Source of the DNA: Oscillospiraceae bacterium MB08-C2-2
GTDB taxonomy: Bacteria > Bacillota > Clostridia > Oscillospirales > Ruminococcaceae
Reading direction: 5' to 3'
DNA: 64,000 nt
Assembly: GCA_035621215.1 (NCBI GenBank)
Contig: CP141729.1
Coordinates: 952,944 to 1,016,943, forward strand
Every line of letters begins with the position of its first letter. Within the stretch, counting starts at the first letter, position 1. Both the position numbers and the translations under genes were made by a program. The notes under the pieces were generated by a model. It saw only the letters and a program-made list of their open reading frames with translations. It had not been told where the DNA came from and did not search any database. Shown here piece after piece: positions 1-8,431 of the stretch.

Positions 1-90
1 CGGCAGCGGGGAACGATAGCTGCCTTATATAAAAGCGGCTTGTAAAACTCTGTAATTTTCTGTCGCTGTGAATGGTTTCTTGTCGAAAGT

Positions 91-130
91 AAAAAGTCAG
101 CACTTTGCCCTTGGCAAAATACTGACTTTT
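91..130. terminator. Hairpin, probable bidirectional terminator
   Basis: Long inverted repeat: AAAAAGTCAG plus TTTGCC pairs with GGCAAA plus CTGACTTTT around a three-base loop, with A-rich and T-rich flanks on the two sides. It could end transcription in either direction. It is the last strong hairpin before the left edge for leftward transcripts starting at the riboswitch. Confidence 0.6.
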
Positions 131-165
131 CTAAAATATAATTATAAAATTGTATATGTAAAAAT

Positions 166-197
166 GGAGACAGACGGATTTCACCGTCTTTATCTCC
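166..197 (-). terminator. Hairpin with T-tract on the minus strand
   Basis: GGAGA-n-ACGG and CCGT-n-TCTCC arms form a hairpin. On the minus strand it is followed directly by ATTTTTA, as in an intrinsic terminator. It overlaps the stop codon of the small candidate ORF at 190-288. Confidence 0.5.
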
Positions 198-288
198 ACC
201 CCCGAAAAGGCAAAAAACAAAGCATACGCATCAAGGAACCCCTTTTACTATGGCAGTGCAAAGCGAAATTTGGTGTCCAGATGCCCAT
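190..288 (-). CDS. Candidate 32-residue ORF downstream of the c-di-GMP riboswitch
   Basis: A short minus-strand reading frame begins MGIWTPNFAL and ends FRGWR, with its stop inside the terminator hairpin at 166-197. A GGAG lies only three bases before the ATG, which is tight for a ribosome binding site. It is the only frame of any length between the riboswitch and the next terminator, which is the main reason to list it. It has no recognisable domain and is Cys/His/Arg-containing and basic. It may simply be non-coding leader; the riboswitch-controlled gene could lie beyond the left edge. Confidence 0.25.
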   Translation of the reverse strand: MGIWTPNFALHCHSKRGSLMRMLCFLPFRGWR

Positions 289-319
289 ATGCTCCGTCAA
301 AAGCCGTAAAAGTGAGCAA

Positions 320-351
320 GGACCTGTCCTCTGTTTGGAGAGGGCAGGCCC
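320..351 (-). promoter_or_regulatory. Hairpin after the riboswitch (possible expression platform)
   Basis: GGACCTGTCCTCT pairs with GGAGAGGGCAGGCCC, a strong stem starting about a dozen bases beyond the aptamer on the minus strand. The following minus-strand bases (TTGCTCACTTTT) give only a weak T-tract. It could be the ligand-dependent terminator of the riboswitch. Confidence 0.45.
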
Positions 352-363
352 TGCGCGGTTTTT

Positions 364-442
364 GGCAGCCAGACTATCATAGCATCAAACGATGCCTTAG
401 ACCCTCGGCTTTGCGTCCCCATTTTTCAATGGGTTTGCCCTA
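364..442 (-). ncRNA. Cyclic di-GMP-I (GEMM-I) riboswitch aptamer
   Basis: Read on the minus strand, the sequence has the hallmark GEMM-I pieces in order: GGGCAAACCCATTGAAAAAT, GGGACGCAAAGCC, a GGTCTAAGG segment, and the closing CTATGATAGTCTGGCTGCC. These match the conserved GGCAAACC..GAAA..GGGACGCAAAGCC and GAUAGCCAGGCUGCC core of clostridial c-di-GMP-I aptamers. It points left, away from asd, so it controls either the tiny ORF at 190-288 or a gene outside the window. The related GEMM-Ib class binds cyclic AMP-GMP, and the sequence alone does not settle ligand choice. Confidence 0.88.
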
Positions 443-466
443 AATTATATTCAAGTTATTTTTATC

Positions 467-1552
467 TCAATGCTTTCCAATGTAGCCTTTCATCGTAAGT
501 AGTTCAGCGCATAAAACAGAGCCTCCAGCTGCACCACGTATGGTGTTATGGGAAAGCCCAACAAATTTCCAGTCATATATACTATCTGGGCGGATTCTTC
601 CAATGCTTATTCCCATACCATTTTCGTAGTTTACGTCTAATTTAATTTGTGGTCGATCATCGTTATAGAGGTATTGAATAAACTGTTTTGGTGCGCTGGG
701 CAAATTCATGAGTTGTGGCTCACCTTTAAATTCCAAAAGCTTATTAATCAATTGCTCTTTTGTTGGTTTGTTGCGAAATTTAAGAAATACTGCAGCAGTA
801 TGCCCATATAAAACAGGTATGCGAATACACTGACAAGTAATTTTCGGCTCCCTTGCTGGCACAACTAATCCGTTCTCAATACCGCCCCATATCCGCAAAG
901 GCTCTTGCTCACTTTTTTCTTCTTCACCAGGGATAAACGGATTTATATTCTCAATCATTTCAGGCCACGTATCAAAATTTTTCCCCGCCCCGGAAATTGC
1001 CTGGTATGTTGTCACCACTGCTTCATATGGTTCAAATTCTCTCCATGCTGTCAATACAGGGGTATAACTTTGAATAGAACAATTTGGTTTTACAACAATA
1101 AATCCTCGTTGTGTTCCTAACCGCTCTCTCTGTTTTATAATTAATTCACAATGATGTGGATTGACTTCTGGCAAAATCATCGGCACATCTGCGGTCCATC
1201 TATGAGCGCTGTTATTAGAAACAACAGGTGTTTCATGTCTTGCATATTCTTCTTCAATTACTTTAATTTCTTCCTTTGGCATACTAACGGCACTGAACAC
1301 AAAATCCACCTGCTCAGAAATGCTGTCTATATCATAAATACTTTGGATGTTCATAGATTTTAACCGTTCTGAGAGCGGTGTGTACATGCTCCAACGTCCA
1401 CTTAAGGCTTCCTGATAAGTTTTTCCTGCAGATCGTTCACTGGCAGCTAACGCAGAAATTTCAAACCATGGATGATTAGAAAGCAAAGATACAAATCTTT
1501 GCCCCACGGTACCAGTAGCACCTAATATACCAACTCGTATTTTTTCAGTCAT
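467..1552 (-). CDS. asd: Aspartate-semialdehyde dehydrogenase, archaeal/fungal-type
   Basis: Reduces 4-phospho-aspartate to aspartate semialdehyde with NADPH, the branch-point step to lysine/diaminopimelate, threonine and methionine. The 361-residue protein starts with the Rossmann motif GILGATGTVGQRF. It has the catalytic cysteine in KPNCSIQ (about residue 156) and the conserved ISGAGK stretch, and fits the length and signature of the archaeal-type Asd family, which is related to malonyl-CoA reductase, rather than the usual bacterial form. It stands near a LysE exporter and LysR regulator, suggesting an aspartate-family amino-acid theme for this flank. Confidence 0.9.
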   Translation of the reverse strand: MTEKIRVGILGATGTVGQRFVSLLSNHPWFEISALAASERSAGKTYQEALSGRWSMYTPLSERLKSMNIQSIYDIDSISEQVDFVFSAVSMPKEEIKVIEEEYARHETPVVSNNSAHRWTADVPMILPEVNPHHCELIIKQRERLGTQRGFIVVKPNCSIQSYTPVLTAWREFEPYEAVVTTYQAISGAGKNFDTWPEMIENINPFIPGEEEKSEQEPLRIWGGIENGLVVPAREPKITCQCIRIPVLYGHTAAVFLKFRNKPTKEQLINKLLEFKGEPQLMNLPSAPKQFIQYLYNDDRPQIKLDVNYENGMGISIGRIRPDSIYDWKFVGLSHNTIRGAAGGSVLCAELLTMKGYIGKH

Positions 1553-1649
1553 GATAGATTCTCCTATTAAGGCAACAACACATTATTAGTCTTGCTGAAA
1601 TAAAAAACGATTGACAAATTACATCAATAATAAATTCTAATAACTTTTT

Positions 1650-2675
1650 TTAAAGCTCTCTTTTTATACAAATGGCAGTTGCCATTTTCCGCACTTTGGA
1701 ATAGCTGCTATTACAGGATTCTATAATAGAGGACCTATATTTTTCATCAAAGTGATTATCCATAAAGTTTAGTGCATTTACTTGCCATTTCCATAGCTCA
1801 TCTGGAGTAAGGTAAAAAAATTTGGGTTGAACTTTCTCTTTGTAGGTTTTCTCATCCATTTTTAAAATGCTTTCTGCAGTTAAAATGTCTGACAGCGCTT
1901 CTAATTGAGGAAATTTCTCTTTTCCTATCCATTTTCCACGATTCATCGGGCATACATCTTGACAAACATCGCAGCCGTAAATCCACTCTCCAAATTGCAT
2001 GGCTAAAGAATTTTTTAAAAGATCTCTTCCCCCAAAGGTCGTTAAAAAAGAAACACATTTCAATGGATTCATCGTATACGCTTCGCACAGCGATTCGGTA
2101 GGACAAGCCTTAATACAGCGGTCACAGTTATTGGGGCAAGGGGAAAGTTTTTGCTCTTCAACCAGTTTCATTTCATAATCAGTCAAAAATGCTTCGATAC
2201 TAATATACGAGCCAGATTCGGTGTAGAAAAAATTATTTCTCCTGATAATACCAAGCCCGGCCTGCATAGCTGCCCAGCGCAACCCAACTAAACCGAACTT
2301 TCGGTTGGTGGAAGTTCGCATCCCAAGAGCTCTTATATATTGCTCCAATTCCACACTATTTTGATATTCTTTTGTATTTTCATCAATGCGGGTATCTAAT
2401 AAATACTTTTTTGCAATATGCCCACCCATTGATTCTGGAACATGATATTTCGAATATGGTACCGTCAAGACCACAACAGATTTTGCCCAAGGAAACTCCT
2501 CTTTAAATTTTACAAGACGCTGCTGTCCTTGATAGAAGAGCTGCGACTCCGGTATCTTTTGCGTCCGTTCATTCAATTTGTTCTCATATTCAGACATCAT
2601 ACCGACGGGAATAATGCCGCATTTTTCATAACCAAGCTTAAGAGCTTTTTGACGTATTAACTGTGCTATCTCCAT
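1650..2675 (-). CDS. QueG-like double 4Fe-4S cluster protein
   Basis: 341 residues. Two cysteine clusters, CPNNCDRCIKACP (about residue 180) and CDVCQDVCP (about residue 237), match the paired 4Fe-4S ferredoxin fold of epoxyqueuosine reductase QueG. The N-terminal part resembles the cobalamin-binding reductase domain of that family. Clostridia carry several QueG-like paralogs of unknown substrate, so the exact reaction is uncertain; tRNA queuosine synthesis is only one option. It lies upstream of asd in the same direction with a gap of about 100 bases. Confidence 0.75.
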   Translation of the reverse strand: MEIAQLIRQKALKLGYEKCGIIPVGMMSEYENKLNERTQKIPESQLFYQGQQRLVKFKEEFPWAKSVVVLTVPYSKYHVPESMGGHIAKKYLLDTRIDENTKEYQNSVELEQYIRALGMRTSTNRKFGLVGLRWAAMQAGLGIIRRNNFFYTESGSYISIEAFLTDYEMKLVEEQKLSPCPNNCDRCIKACPTESLCEAYTMNPLKCVSFLTTFGGRDLLKNSLAMQFGEWIYGCDVCQDVCPMNRGKWIGKEKFPQLEALSDILTAESILKMDEKTYKEKVQPKFFYLTPDELWKWQVNALNFMDNHFDEKYRSSIIESCNSSYSKVRKMATAICIKREL

Positions 2676-2776
2676 GCTAGATTCATACCTTCCTTGACCA
2701 TTGTCTCACCCATTAAGCAAATTAATGCTATCTCTAAGGCGTTGTCTCATTTGTTATAATGGAGTGTCTACTGTTT

Positions 2777-3355
2777 TTATAAAAATAATGAAATGGCACA
2801 ATATACTAACAATAAGGCCATAATTGCATTAATAGCTTTTCGATATTTGTTAAATAATTTTTCAAAAACCGCACCAAAGACAGCCCAGCAAAGACAGCCC
2901 GAGGTGCCAATCACTGCAAGCAATAATGCAAACATCTCAATTGTAGCTATATCGTGGTAATGTGGCAAAACGTATGATGACATTGCAGTAATTCCATACA
3001 GTATAATTTTTACATTAACAAATTGGAGGAGCATTCCCGATAAAAAAGAATTAGCATGCGTTATGCCGTTGCTTTTATGTGGCTTGTCCCTCCATACTGT
3101 CCATGCTAAATAAAGAATGTAAGCCGCTCCTATATAAATCATTGCCGGTTTAATGGATGGAATATACTCGTACAACAACGTAGAAAAGGCGGCACAGGCT
3201 GACATTACTATAACGAACCCAGAAAAAATTCCACCAAAAAACGGAATAGATCGTTTAAAGCCATCGCGCCCAGCATTTGTCATAGACATAATATTATTGG
3301 GTCCAGGTGTATAGGCTGTTAAAAATGTGTAAGAAAAAAAAGCTGAGAAATTCAT
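2777..3355 (-). CDS. LysE-family amino-acid exporter
   Basis: 192-residue polytopic membrane protein with the LysE/RhtB N-terminal signature TAYTPGPNNIMSMTNAGRDG and about five to six hydrophobic segments. The family exports basic amino acids or homoserine-type solutes by proton exchange. The start at 3355 is chosen over an upstream in-frame ATG because GGAGGG sits nine bases before it. It is divergent from a LysR gene, the arrangement of lysE/lysG pairs. The substrate is not provable from sequence. Confidence 0.82.
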   Translation of the reverse strand: MNFSAFFSYTFLTAYTPGPNNIMSMTNAGRDGFKRSIPFFGGIFSGFVIVMSACAAFSTLLYEYIPSIKPAMIYIGAAYILYLAWTVWRDKPHKSNGITHANSFLSGMLLQFVNVKIILYGITAMSSYVLPHYHDIATIEMFALLLAVIGTSGCLCWAVFGAVFEKLFNKYRKAINAIMALLLVYCAISLFL

Positions 3356-3540
3356 AATATGTACCCTCCAAAGGTGAAATTTACTGTATGTATACAGCAT
3401 TTTAAGACATTTAAATTCAGAAATACGCTATTGCATTTATGTCCCTATAATGCTATGATAACATTTAAGTAAAGTTCATTCAAATTGAAATATTAGAATT
3501 TAGAATTCAATATTTTTGAATAATTAACGAGGTGATGACT

Positions 3541-4422
3541 TTGGATTTCAAGTATCTTAATACATTTAAGACAATTGTGGAGGAAGGTAGCTTCATAAAA
3601 GCAGCAGCAAAACTTAATTATACGCAGTCTACTATTACGTTTCAGATGGGACAGATGGAACAAGAATTATCAACAAAACTGTTTGAAAAAATTGGTCGGC
3701 GTATGGTATTGACGAAAGCTGGAAAGCAGCTTTTACCATATGTAGATGATGTTCTTGCATCCATCAACAGAATGCGTTACTTTGAAAATGACTTAGCAGA
3801 ATGTCAAGGCGATTTACATATAGGTATTGCAGAAACCCAGTTATGTTATAAAATGCCGCCAATTCTTAAGGAATTTCATCAGCAAGTTCCTAATGCTCGT
3901 CTATTCCTTCGCTCCATGAACTGCTATGACATTCGCGACGAGCTTATAAATGGAACTCTTGATATAGGGATCTTTTATGAAGACGTAGGTGGGTATGGTT
4001 CTAATTTAATAACCCAGCCAATGGGAATATTTCCGCTCATATTGGTTGCTTCTCCTGAAACAAAGGAAAGCTATCCGGATTTTATCACTCCTGACCAACA
4101 AATTCCCGTTTCTTTCATCATTAATGAACCAAATTGTATTTTTAGGCAAATTTTTGAACGGTACATATGTGAAAAATCTATTCTACTTGACCACACAATT
4201 GAATTATGGAGTATTCCTACAATAAAAAATTTAGTTAAGAGCACTGTCGGTATATCCTTTCTCCCCAGATTTTCCGTTCAGGAAGAACTCTACAGCGGTG
4301 AACTGGTCGAAATCCCGACAGATTTATCCGGTGCACAAATCTCTGCTGTATGCGGTTATCATAAGAACAAATGGATTAGCCCACTTATGCAAGCATTTAT
4401 AGACCTATGCATTACAAAATAG
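3541..4422 (+). CDS. LysR-family transcriptional regulator
   Basis: About 293 residues: N-terminal winged HTH (FKTIVEEGSFIKAAAKLNYT, then STITFQMGQMEQEL) and a periplasmic-binding-protein-like effector domain. GTG (3532), ATG (3535) and TTG (3541) starts are possible. The AGGTG at 3530-3534 is correctly spaced only for the TTG, which gives the usual LysR opening 'MDFKYLNTF'. Divergent from the LysE gene, it probably controls that exporter from the 180-base shared region. Confidence 0.85.
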   Translation: MDFKYLNTFKTIVEEGSFIKAAAKLNYTQSTITFQMGQMEQELSTKLFEKIGRRMVLTKAGKQLLPYVDDVLASINRMRYFENDLAECQGDLHIGIAETQLCYKMPPILKEFHQQVPNARLFLRSMNCYDIRDELINGTLDIGIFYEDVGGYGSNLITQPMGIFPLILVASPETKESYPDFITPDQQIPVSFIINEPNCIFRQIFERYICEKSILLDHTIELWSIPTIKNLVKSTVGISFLPRFSVQEELYSGELVEIPTDLSGAQISAVCGYHKNKWISPLMQAFIDLCITK

Positions 4423-4717
4423 CCATTAAATATTTTATTAACACCCCTACTCTTGCAGTTGATATGACTAGCTATCCCTGCTTAATTACTACAGAATTGA
4501 AATACGATGAACTTATTGTTACCTGCAGGTAAACCCATTACTGAGAAAAGCACAATATCTCAAACTAAAATAGACCGAAAAATTAACTGACAAGAATTTT
4601 ATTTATAATAAGAACCCAAAACGATCAATATATATCCAAATTTTTTAAGTCAAAGCTTCCATAAAAAATATTGTGTTTAGAAATCCTTATTAGGAAGAAC
4701 ATAAAGGAGATTAAGAT

Positions 4718-5467
4718 ATGAAACAATATATGCTCACAATTCCCGCAGGTAAACGATTGATTGCTAAGGCTGTCGTATCGTTACCGCAAATCAAGGATGC
4801 ACTGGATAACCACACTATTGTCATCATTTCAGGAAGTACCAACGGGTACATTGCAGAAGAACTTCTGTCTAGAATTGGACAAGCGGAAGATTTTTTAAAA
4901 GCGTCGTTTATGCGAGGTATTAACTTGGGCCCCGGTAAAAAAGTGACAGATGGAAATTACTCCGAATCCGATATTGTTATTGAGAAAGGAATTTGGCAAA
5001 AAGGGAAGACAATTTTTGATGTAGCTTCGTCCTTAGGACAGTATGACATCATTTTAAAAGGTGCCAATGCCGTAGATCCTGAAAGAAAGCTGGCAGGCAT
5101 TCAAATTGGTAATCCTGCCCTTGGTACCAGCGCAGCAATACTGCCTGCCGTTGTCGGAAGGCGTACAGAACTGATCATTCCGGTAGGCTTGGAAAAACGG
5201 ATATTTGGAAACATTGGGGAAATTGCTGCCAAATTAAATGATCCGGCTTCCACAGGTTTACGTATGTTGCCAGTTAGCGGTACCATTATTACAGAATTAG
5301 AAGCGATCAAATTATTAACCGGCGTTTCTGCAGAACTCATTGCAGCCGGAGGAATTAAAGGTGCCGAGGGCTGCTGCTGGATTGGTATATCCGGAACTCA
5401 GGAGCAGGTAGATGTCGCAGGAGAAATTCTTCGTGCCATAGCAGATGAACCACATTTTGCCGAATAG
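4718..5467 (+). CDS. Uncharacterised 249-residue protein
   Basis: A soluble-looking alternating alpha/beta protein with no transmembrane segment. A glycine-rich stretch (IIISGSTNGYIAEELL-like, residues 30-50), a GPGKKVTDGN turn and a conserved-looking QIGNPALGTSAAI block suggest a Rossmann-like or sugar-isomerase-like fold, but I do not recognise the family. A good AAAGGAG ribosome binding site precedes the ATG. It is the last gene before the ICE backbone; the 295 bases upstream hold no other gene. Confidence 0.7.
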   Translation: MKQYMLTIPAGKRLIAKAVVSLPQIKDALDNHTIVIISGSTNGYIAEELLSRIGQAEDFLKASFMRGINLGPGKKVTDGNYSESDIVIEKGIWQKGKTIFDVASSLGQYDIILKGANAVDPERKLAGIQIGNPALGTSAAILPAVVGRRTELIIPVGLEKRIFGNIGEIAAKLNDPASTGLRMLPVSGTIITELEAIKLLTGVSAELIAAGGIKGAEGCCWIGISGTQEQVDVAGEILRAIADEPHFAE

Positions 5468-5666
5468 TCAAATGAAATTATCTTCTTTTGTTTCTTATTC
5501 GGCTCAGGTTCTTTTTTCTATCACAGAAAGAGAAAAGCTGATCAGGTCGCAATCGTTTAGGGTTATATAAAAATATAAAGAGATACCCTTTCTACTTTCT
5601 CTGTAATAAATATTCTTAGAGTGAGAGGTTCCGGTGGGTTCATCATGAACCACACCTGGGTTCAGC
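5468..5666. other. AT-rich junction between flank and ICE backbone
   Basis: No gene is visible. The only structure is a perfect palindrome GGTTCAT-C-ATGAACC at 5637-5651. The base composition changes just to the right of it, so the junction between flanking DNA and the GC-richer conjugative backbone lies here. No copy of the tRNA-Ser 3' end at 62546-62601 is found here, so this is not an obvious attL. Confidence 0.4.
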
Positions 5667-5706
5667 AAAAAGGCGGAAATCCCCCTTGGCGGGAAATCCG
5701 TCTTTT
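5667..5706. terminator. Terminator at the end of the ICE transfer operon
   Basis: GGCGGAAATCCCCC pairs with GCGGGAAATCCGTC and is flanked by AAAAA and TTTT. On the minus strand it closes the leftward ICE array just after the HTH gene at 5725, and it could also stop rightward transcription. Confidence 0.75.
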
Positions 5707-5724
5707 CGCTTTTTTGCAGTCCAG

Positions 5725-5991
5725 CTAACTTTTTAGAATCAGCCGGTTGCTGGTGTTGCTGCCGTTCTCCCGGTAGCGAGACTCCTTTTCAATCAGTCCC
5801 GCCTTCACCAAATCATGCAGGGCACGTTTCACAGTGCTTCGGGAGAGCTGCAAGTCAGCGGCAATGGTTTTGACCGCAGGCCAGCAGTCCGCCCCCCTTC
5901 CAGCGCGATCACGGAGATAGATATAAACCGCTCTTGCCCGATGGGGAAGTTCATCAGGCGAGGCGGCATAAATGTGATTAAAATAGCTCAT
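5725..5991 (-). CDS. Winged-HTH (replication-initiator-like) protein
   Basis: 88 residues consisting almost wholly of a winged helix-turn-helix: helix pair CWPAVKTIAADLQLSRSTVK followed by a wing ending in basic residues. This 'HTH_36' architecture is used by plasmid or ICE replication proteins and by local regulators. It is the last gene of the ICE array, 15 bases after virD4, with a GGAG ribosome binding site, and is probably cotranscribed with it. Whether it acts in replication or regulation is not visible. Confidence 0.7.
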   Translation of the reverse strand: MSYFNHIYAASPDELPHRARAVYIYLRDRAGRGADCWPAVKTIAADLQLSRSTVKRALHDLVKAGLIEKESRYRENGSNTSNRLILKS

Positions 5992-6006
5992 GGATTATCA
6001 GCTCCT

Positions 6007-7830
6007 TTACGTTCGGATATGACTTCGTCGCTTTTGTAGCTCTGCGGGAGGCTCTGCCACGAGTGTGTGGAGCACGCCGGTGCCGGTGGGCGGTTTAAGG
6101 ATTTCCCCGGTTTCCTCATCCACCATCAGGCAGGCCACGTGCTTGCGGACAATGTTTTCCTCCAGCGTCTGCTTGTCGGCGTACACTACCTTGCGGTGCG
6201 CCTTTTCCGCCATGGTATAGGGCTTTCCGAAGCGGATGCCCCAATCCAGAAACAGCCGCAGTCTTGTCCGCATTGGATGTGTGCCGGTTTTCATGACGAC
6301 AAAGTTTCCTTTGGGAATGGATTTGAGTTCATCCGGCGCCATCAGAGGGCGCTCCATCATCTGCAGTGACTGGCTGTGATCGTTCTTTCCGCGGCTGATG
6401 CTGCCGCTCATGACGGTGCGACTGCCCAGCGCCTTGGAGAGTACCTCGGCGGTCTGGCTATTGGGCGCGAAGCCGCCGAAGATGGTGTCCTGGCAGTTAT
6501 CTACGATGATTTCCGCACCCTCCTTGCCGTAATTCTTTTCAAGCTGGCCGAAGGATTGTATGATCGGCACCATCCCAAGCCGGCGTGAGCGTGAGGCACT
6601 GAAAATTAATTCGAGCGATTCAATGGCTGGAAGCGTCCCAAGCTCATCACAGTAGAACATCACACGGTTTTTCAGTTTGCCTCCGTTCTCATCCGCAACC
6701 GCGAGGATCTCCCGGTAAAGCTGCTGGATCATAAGGCTGACCATAAAATACTTGGTCAAATCTTCTTCGGGAAGTACGATAAACAGAGCGGATTTTTGAT
6801 TGCAGAATTTCTCCGCATCAATGGCTGTTTCAAAACACAGAATCTGTTCCATTTCGGAATCGAGAAAAGCATTCAAACGGGATAGCACGGTGGAGAGCAC
6901 CGATGCCATTGCCTGCTCTGCTGAATTCAGGGCGGCTCCTGCAAACCAGCGGGCCTTGTGGTCGGAGGGCAGTTTGTCCATTAAAAGCTGGAACTGGCTT
7001 TTCCCCTTTACCTTGCTGGGCGCCAGCAAGTCCTGAACCAATTTGAACACGCTGATGATATGGCGGCAGTCCACCTTTTTTCCATCTGCTTCAGTGGGAG
7101 GCATATACTCGGCAATCAACAGAATCACTGAGGAGAGGAGTCCTTCGGCGGCATCGTAAAAAAACTGATTCTGTCCGTAATTTTCACTGCTGGCGTTGAT
7201 GATGGTTTTGGAGATAATCTTGGCGTATTTCTCTGCTTTCGCCTTTGCCACAAGATTGTTTTCGTCGGCAAGGTACTGATCCATGTAGGTGTTCACCAGA
7301 TGGAGCATATTGTTGCCGTCCGAGCGGGTGGGGTTTCTGAGGTCGATGACCGCCACATGGTAGCCGTAGTAGTCACGGGCGATGGCTCCGTAGTTCCGAT
7401 ACAGATCGCCCTTGGTGTCGGTCGATAAAAAACTCATCCCGGAGGCACAGGCGTATTCCAGGTTGGGGTATAAAAAGTATGCAGTTTTCCCGACACCGGA
7501 CGCACCGATCATGAGGCAGTGGACATCGTCAGTGTCCACCATCGCCGTGATCTTGTTTTTCGCACCTACGCATCCGAGAATGATTCCCTGCTCGGCGGCA
7601 GTGGGGAGGCATTGGCCCTGCCTCCACAGCTCCGGCTGAAAGGGGATGTGCTGATAGGTATTTTTGATTTCCTGTTTTGATGCGAATCGTGCCGTACCGT
7701 GCTGGCCGTCACCTACCGTGCGGGACTTGATTCCGTTTAGGGTATAATAGTGGGCCAAAAGGGAAAGGCCGCCGATGACGAAAAACATCACGGCGGCCGC
7801 TGCAATCAAAATATAGACTTGAGATGGCAT
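6007..7830 (-). CDS. virD4: VirD4/TraG-type coupling protein
   Basis: 607-residue conjugative coupling ATPase that links the relaxosome to the membrane channel and drives substrate passage. It has an N-terminal membrane segment (about residues 5-27), Walker A GASGVGKT near residue 110, and the FYCDELGTLP Walker B region with the downstream QSFGQLEKNYG block typical of TraG/TraM-recognition domains. GGAGT precedes the ATG. It is full length and intact. As the substrate receptor, it is the likely reader of the shared C-terminal tails described in the findings. It has no such tail itself. Confidence 0.93.
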   Translation of the reverse strand: MPSQVYILIAAAAVMFFVIGGLSLLAHYYTLNGIKSRTVGDGQHGTARFASKQEIKNTYQHIPFQPELWRQGQCLPTAAEQGIILGCVGAKNKITAMVDTDDVHCLMIGASGVGKTAYFLYPNLEYACASGMSFLSTDTKGDLYRNYGAIARDYYGYHVAVIDLRNPTRSDGNNMLHLVNTYMDQYLADENNLVAKAKAEKYAKIISKTIINASSENYGQNQFFYDAAEGLLSSVILLIAEYMPPTEADGKKVDCRHIISVFKLVQDLLAPSKVKGKSQFQLLMDKLPSDHKARWFAGAALNSAEQAMASVLSTVLSRLNAFLDSEMEQILCFETAIDAEKFCNQKSALFIVLPEEDLTKYFMVSLMIQQLYREILAVADENGGKLKNRVMFYCDELGTLPAIESLELIFSASRSRRLGMVPIIQSFGQLEKNYGKEGAEIIVDNCQDTIFGGFAPNSQTAEVLSKALGSRTVMSGSISRGKNDHSQSLQMMERPLMAPDELKSIPKGNFVVMKTGTHPMRTRLRLFLDWGIRFGKPYTMAEKAHRKVVYADKQTLEENIVRKHVACLMVDEETGEILKPPTGTGVLHTLVAEPPAELQKRRSHIRT

Positions 7831-7966
7831 GGTATACTCCTTTCTTTTCGATTGATTTAGTGGTAAAATACTTGAAAAAGTTGTAGTGTGTTAAAACGTG
7901 CAGTATAGCGATAAATTTGAATTTAAAGTGTAGGTTATTTATATTGTTTAGGATGGAGGTGGATAG

Positions 7967-8314
7967 ATGTTTAACGAAATTTGTATTTATGAAGCTAAAA
8001 TTGAAAAGCAAGATGAGATTGAGACTCTTATGAAAGAAGTGGCAGAATTTTATATGCAGCAAGAGGGTGTAATTGACGTTAAATATATTAAGCGCACACA
8101 TCGTCAAACTGATTTTAATGCCGTAAAACAAGGGGAATTACCAATTACTCTCACAAGATATGTTGGTAAGGTGACCTATGTCTTACATTGGACTGTCCGT
8201 GATGAAGAAACACACGCAAGAGTATCAAAATTAGGGCTTGAACAATTTTATAAGCGATGGAATAGATGTTTAACTACTATGCCTAAAATTATTTTAGGTG
8301 AAAATATTGTGTAA
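7967..8314 (+). CDS. Small ABM-like (dimeric alpha-beta barrel) protein, cargo
   Basis: 115 residues on the opposite strand to the surrounding ICE genes and clearly more AT-rich than they are, so a later insertion. The pattern of an N-terminal strand, a helix and a late W-x-x-x-D-E-E-T-H...L..F stretch resembles antibiotic-biosynthesis-monooxygenase-like ferredoxin folds; this is a weak assignment. GGAGGTGG ends seven bases before the ATG. A possible promoter TTGTAG-17-TATAGC lies at 7881-7909. Confidence 0.6.
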   Translation: MFNEICIYEAKIEKQDEIETLMKEVAEFYMQQEGVIDVKYIKRTHRQTDFNAVKQGELPITLTRYVGKVTYVLHWTVRDEETHARVSKLGLEQFYKRWNRCLTTMPKIILGENIV

Positions 8315-8431
8315 AAATGAGCATCAAGAGAAACTCACAAATTCCACTTTGTCAGAATATCTAATCAGCACTTAATTTATTTACCCTTGTAAGTCAGGCA
8401 AAGTAGTCAGGAAATGATCGCTCGGCCTTTT

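Noticed and set aside
68-382. 104-residue plus-strand frame at the left edge
   Set aside because: It runs through two hairpins and antisense to the c-di-GMP riboswitch, has no ribosome binding site and low-complexity basic composition. The RNA structures explain the region.
5637-5651. Palindrome GGTTCAT-C-ATGAACC as attL
   Set aside because: No match to the tRNA-Ser 3' sequence or to the arm repeats near 62.4 kb, so it is not supported as an attachment site.
7709-8131. 140-residue minus-strand frame overlapping virD4 start
   Set aside because: Antisense to the plus-strand gene at 7967, with Asn/Phe-rich composition typical of an AT-rich shadow frame, and no ribosome binding site.
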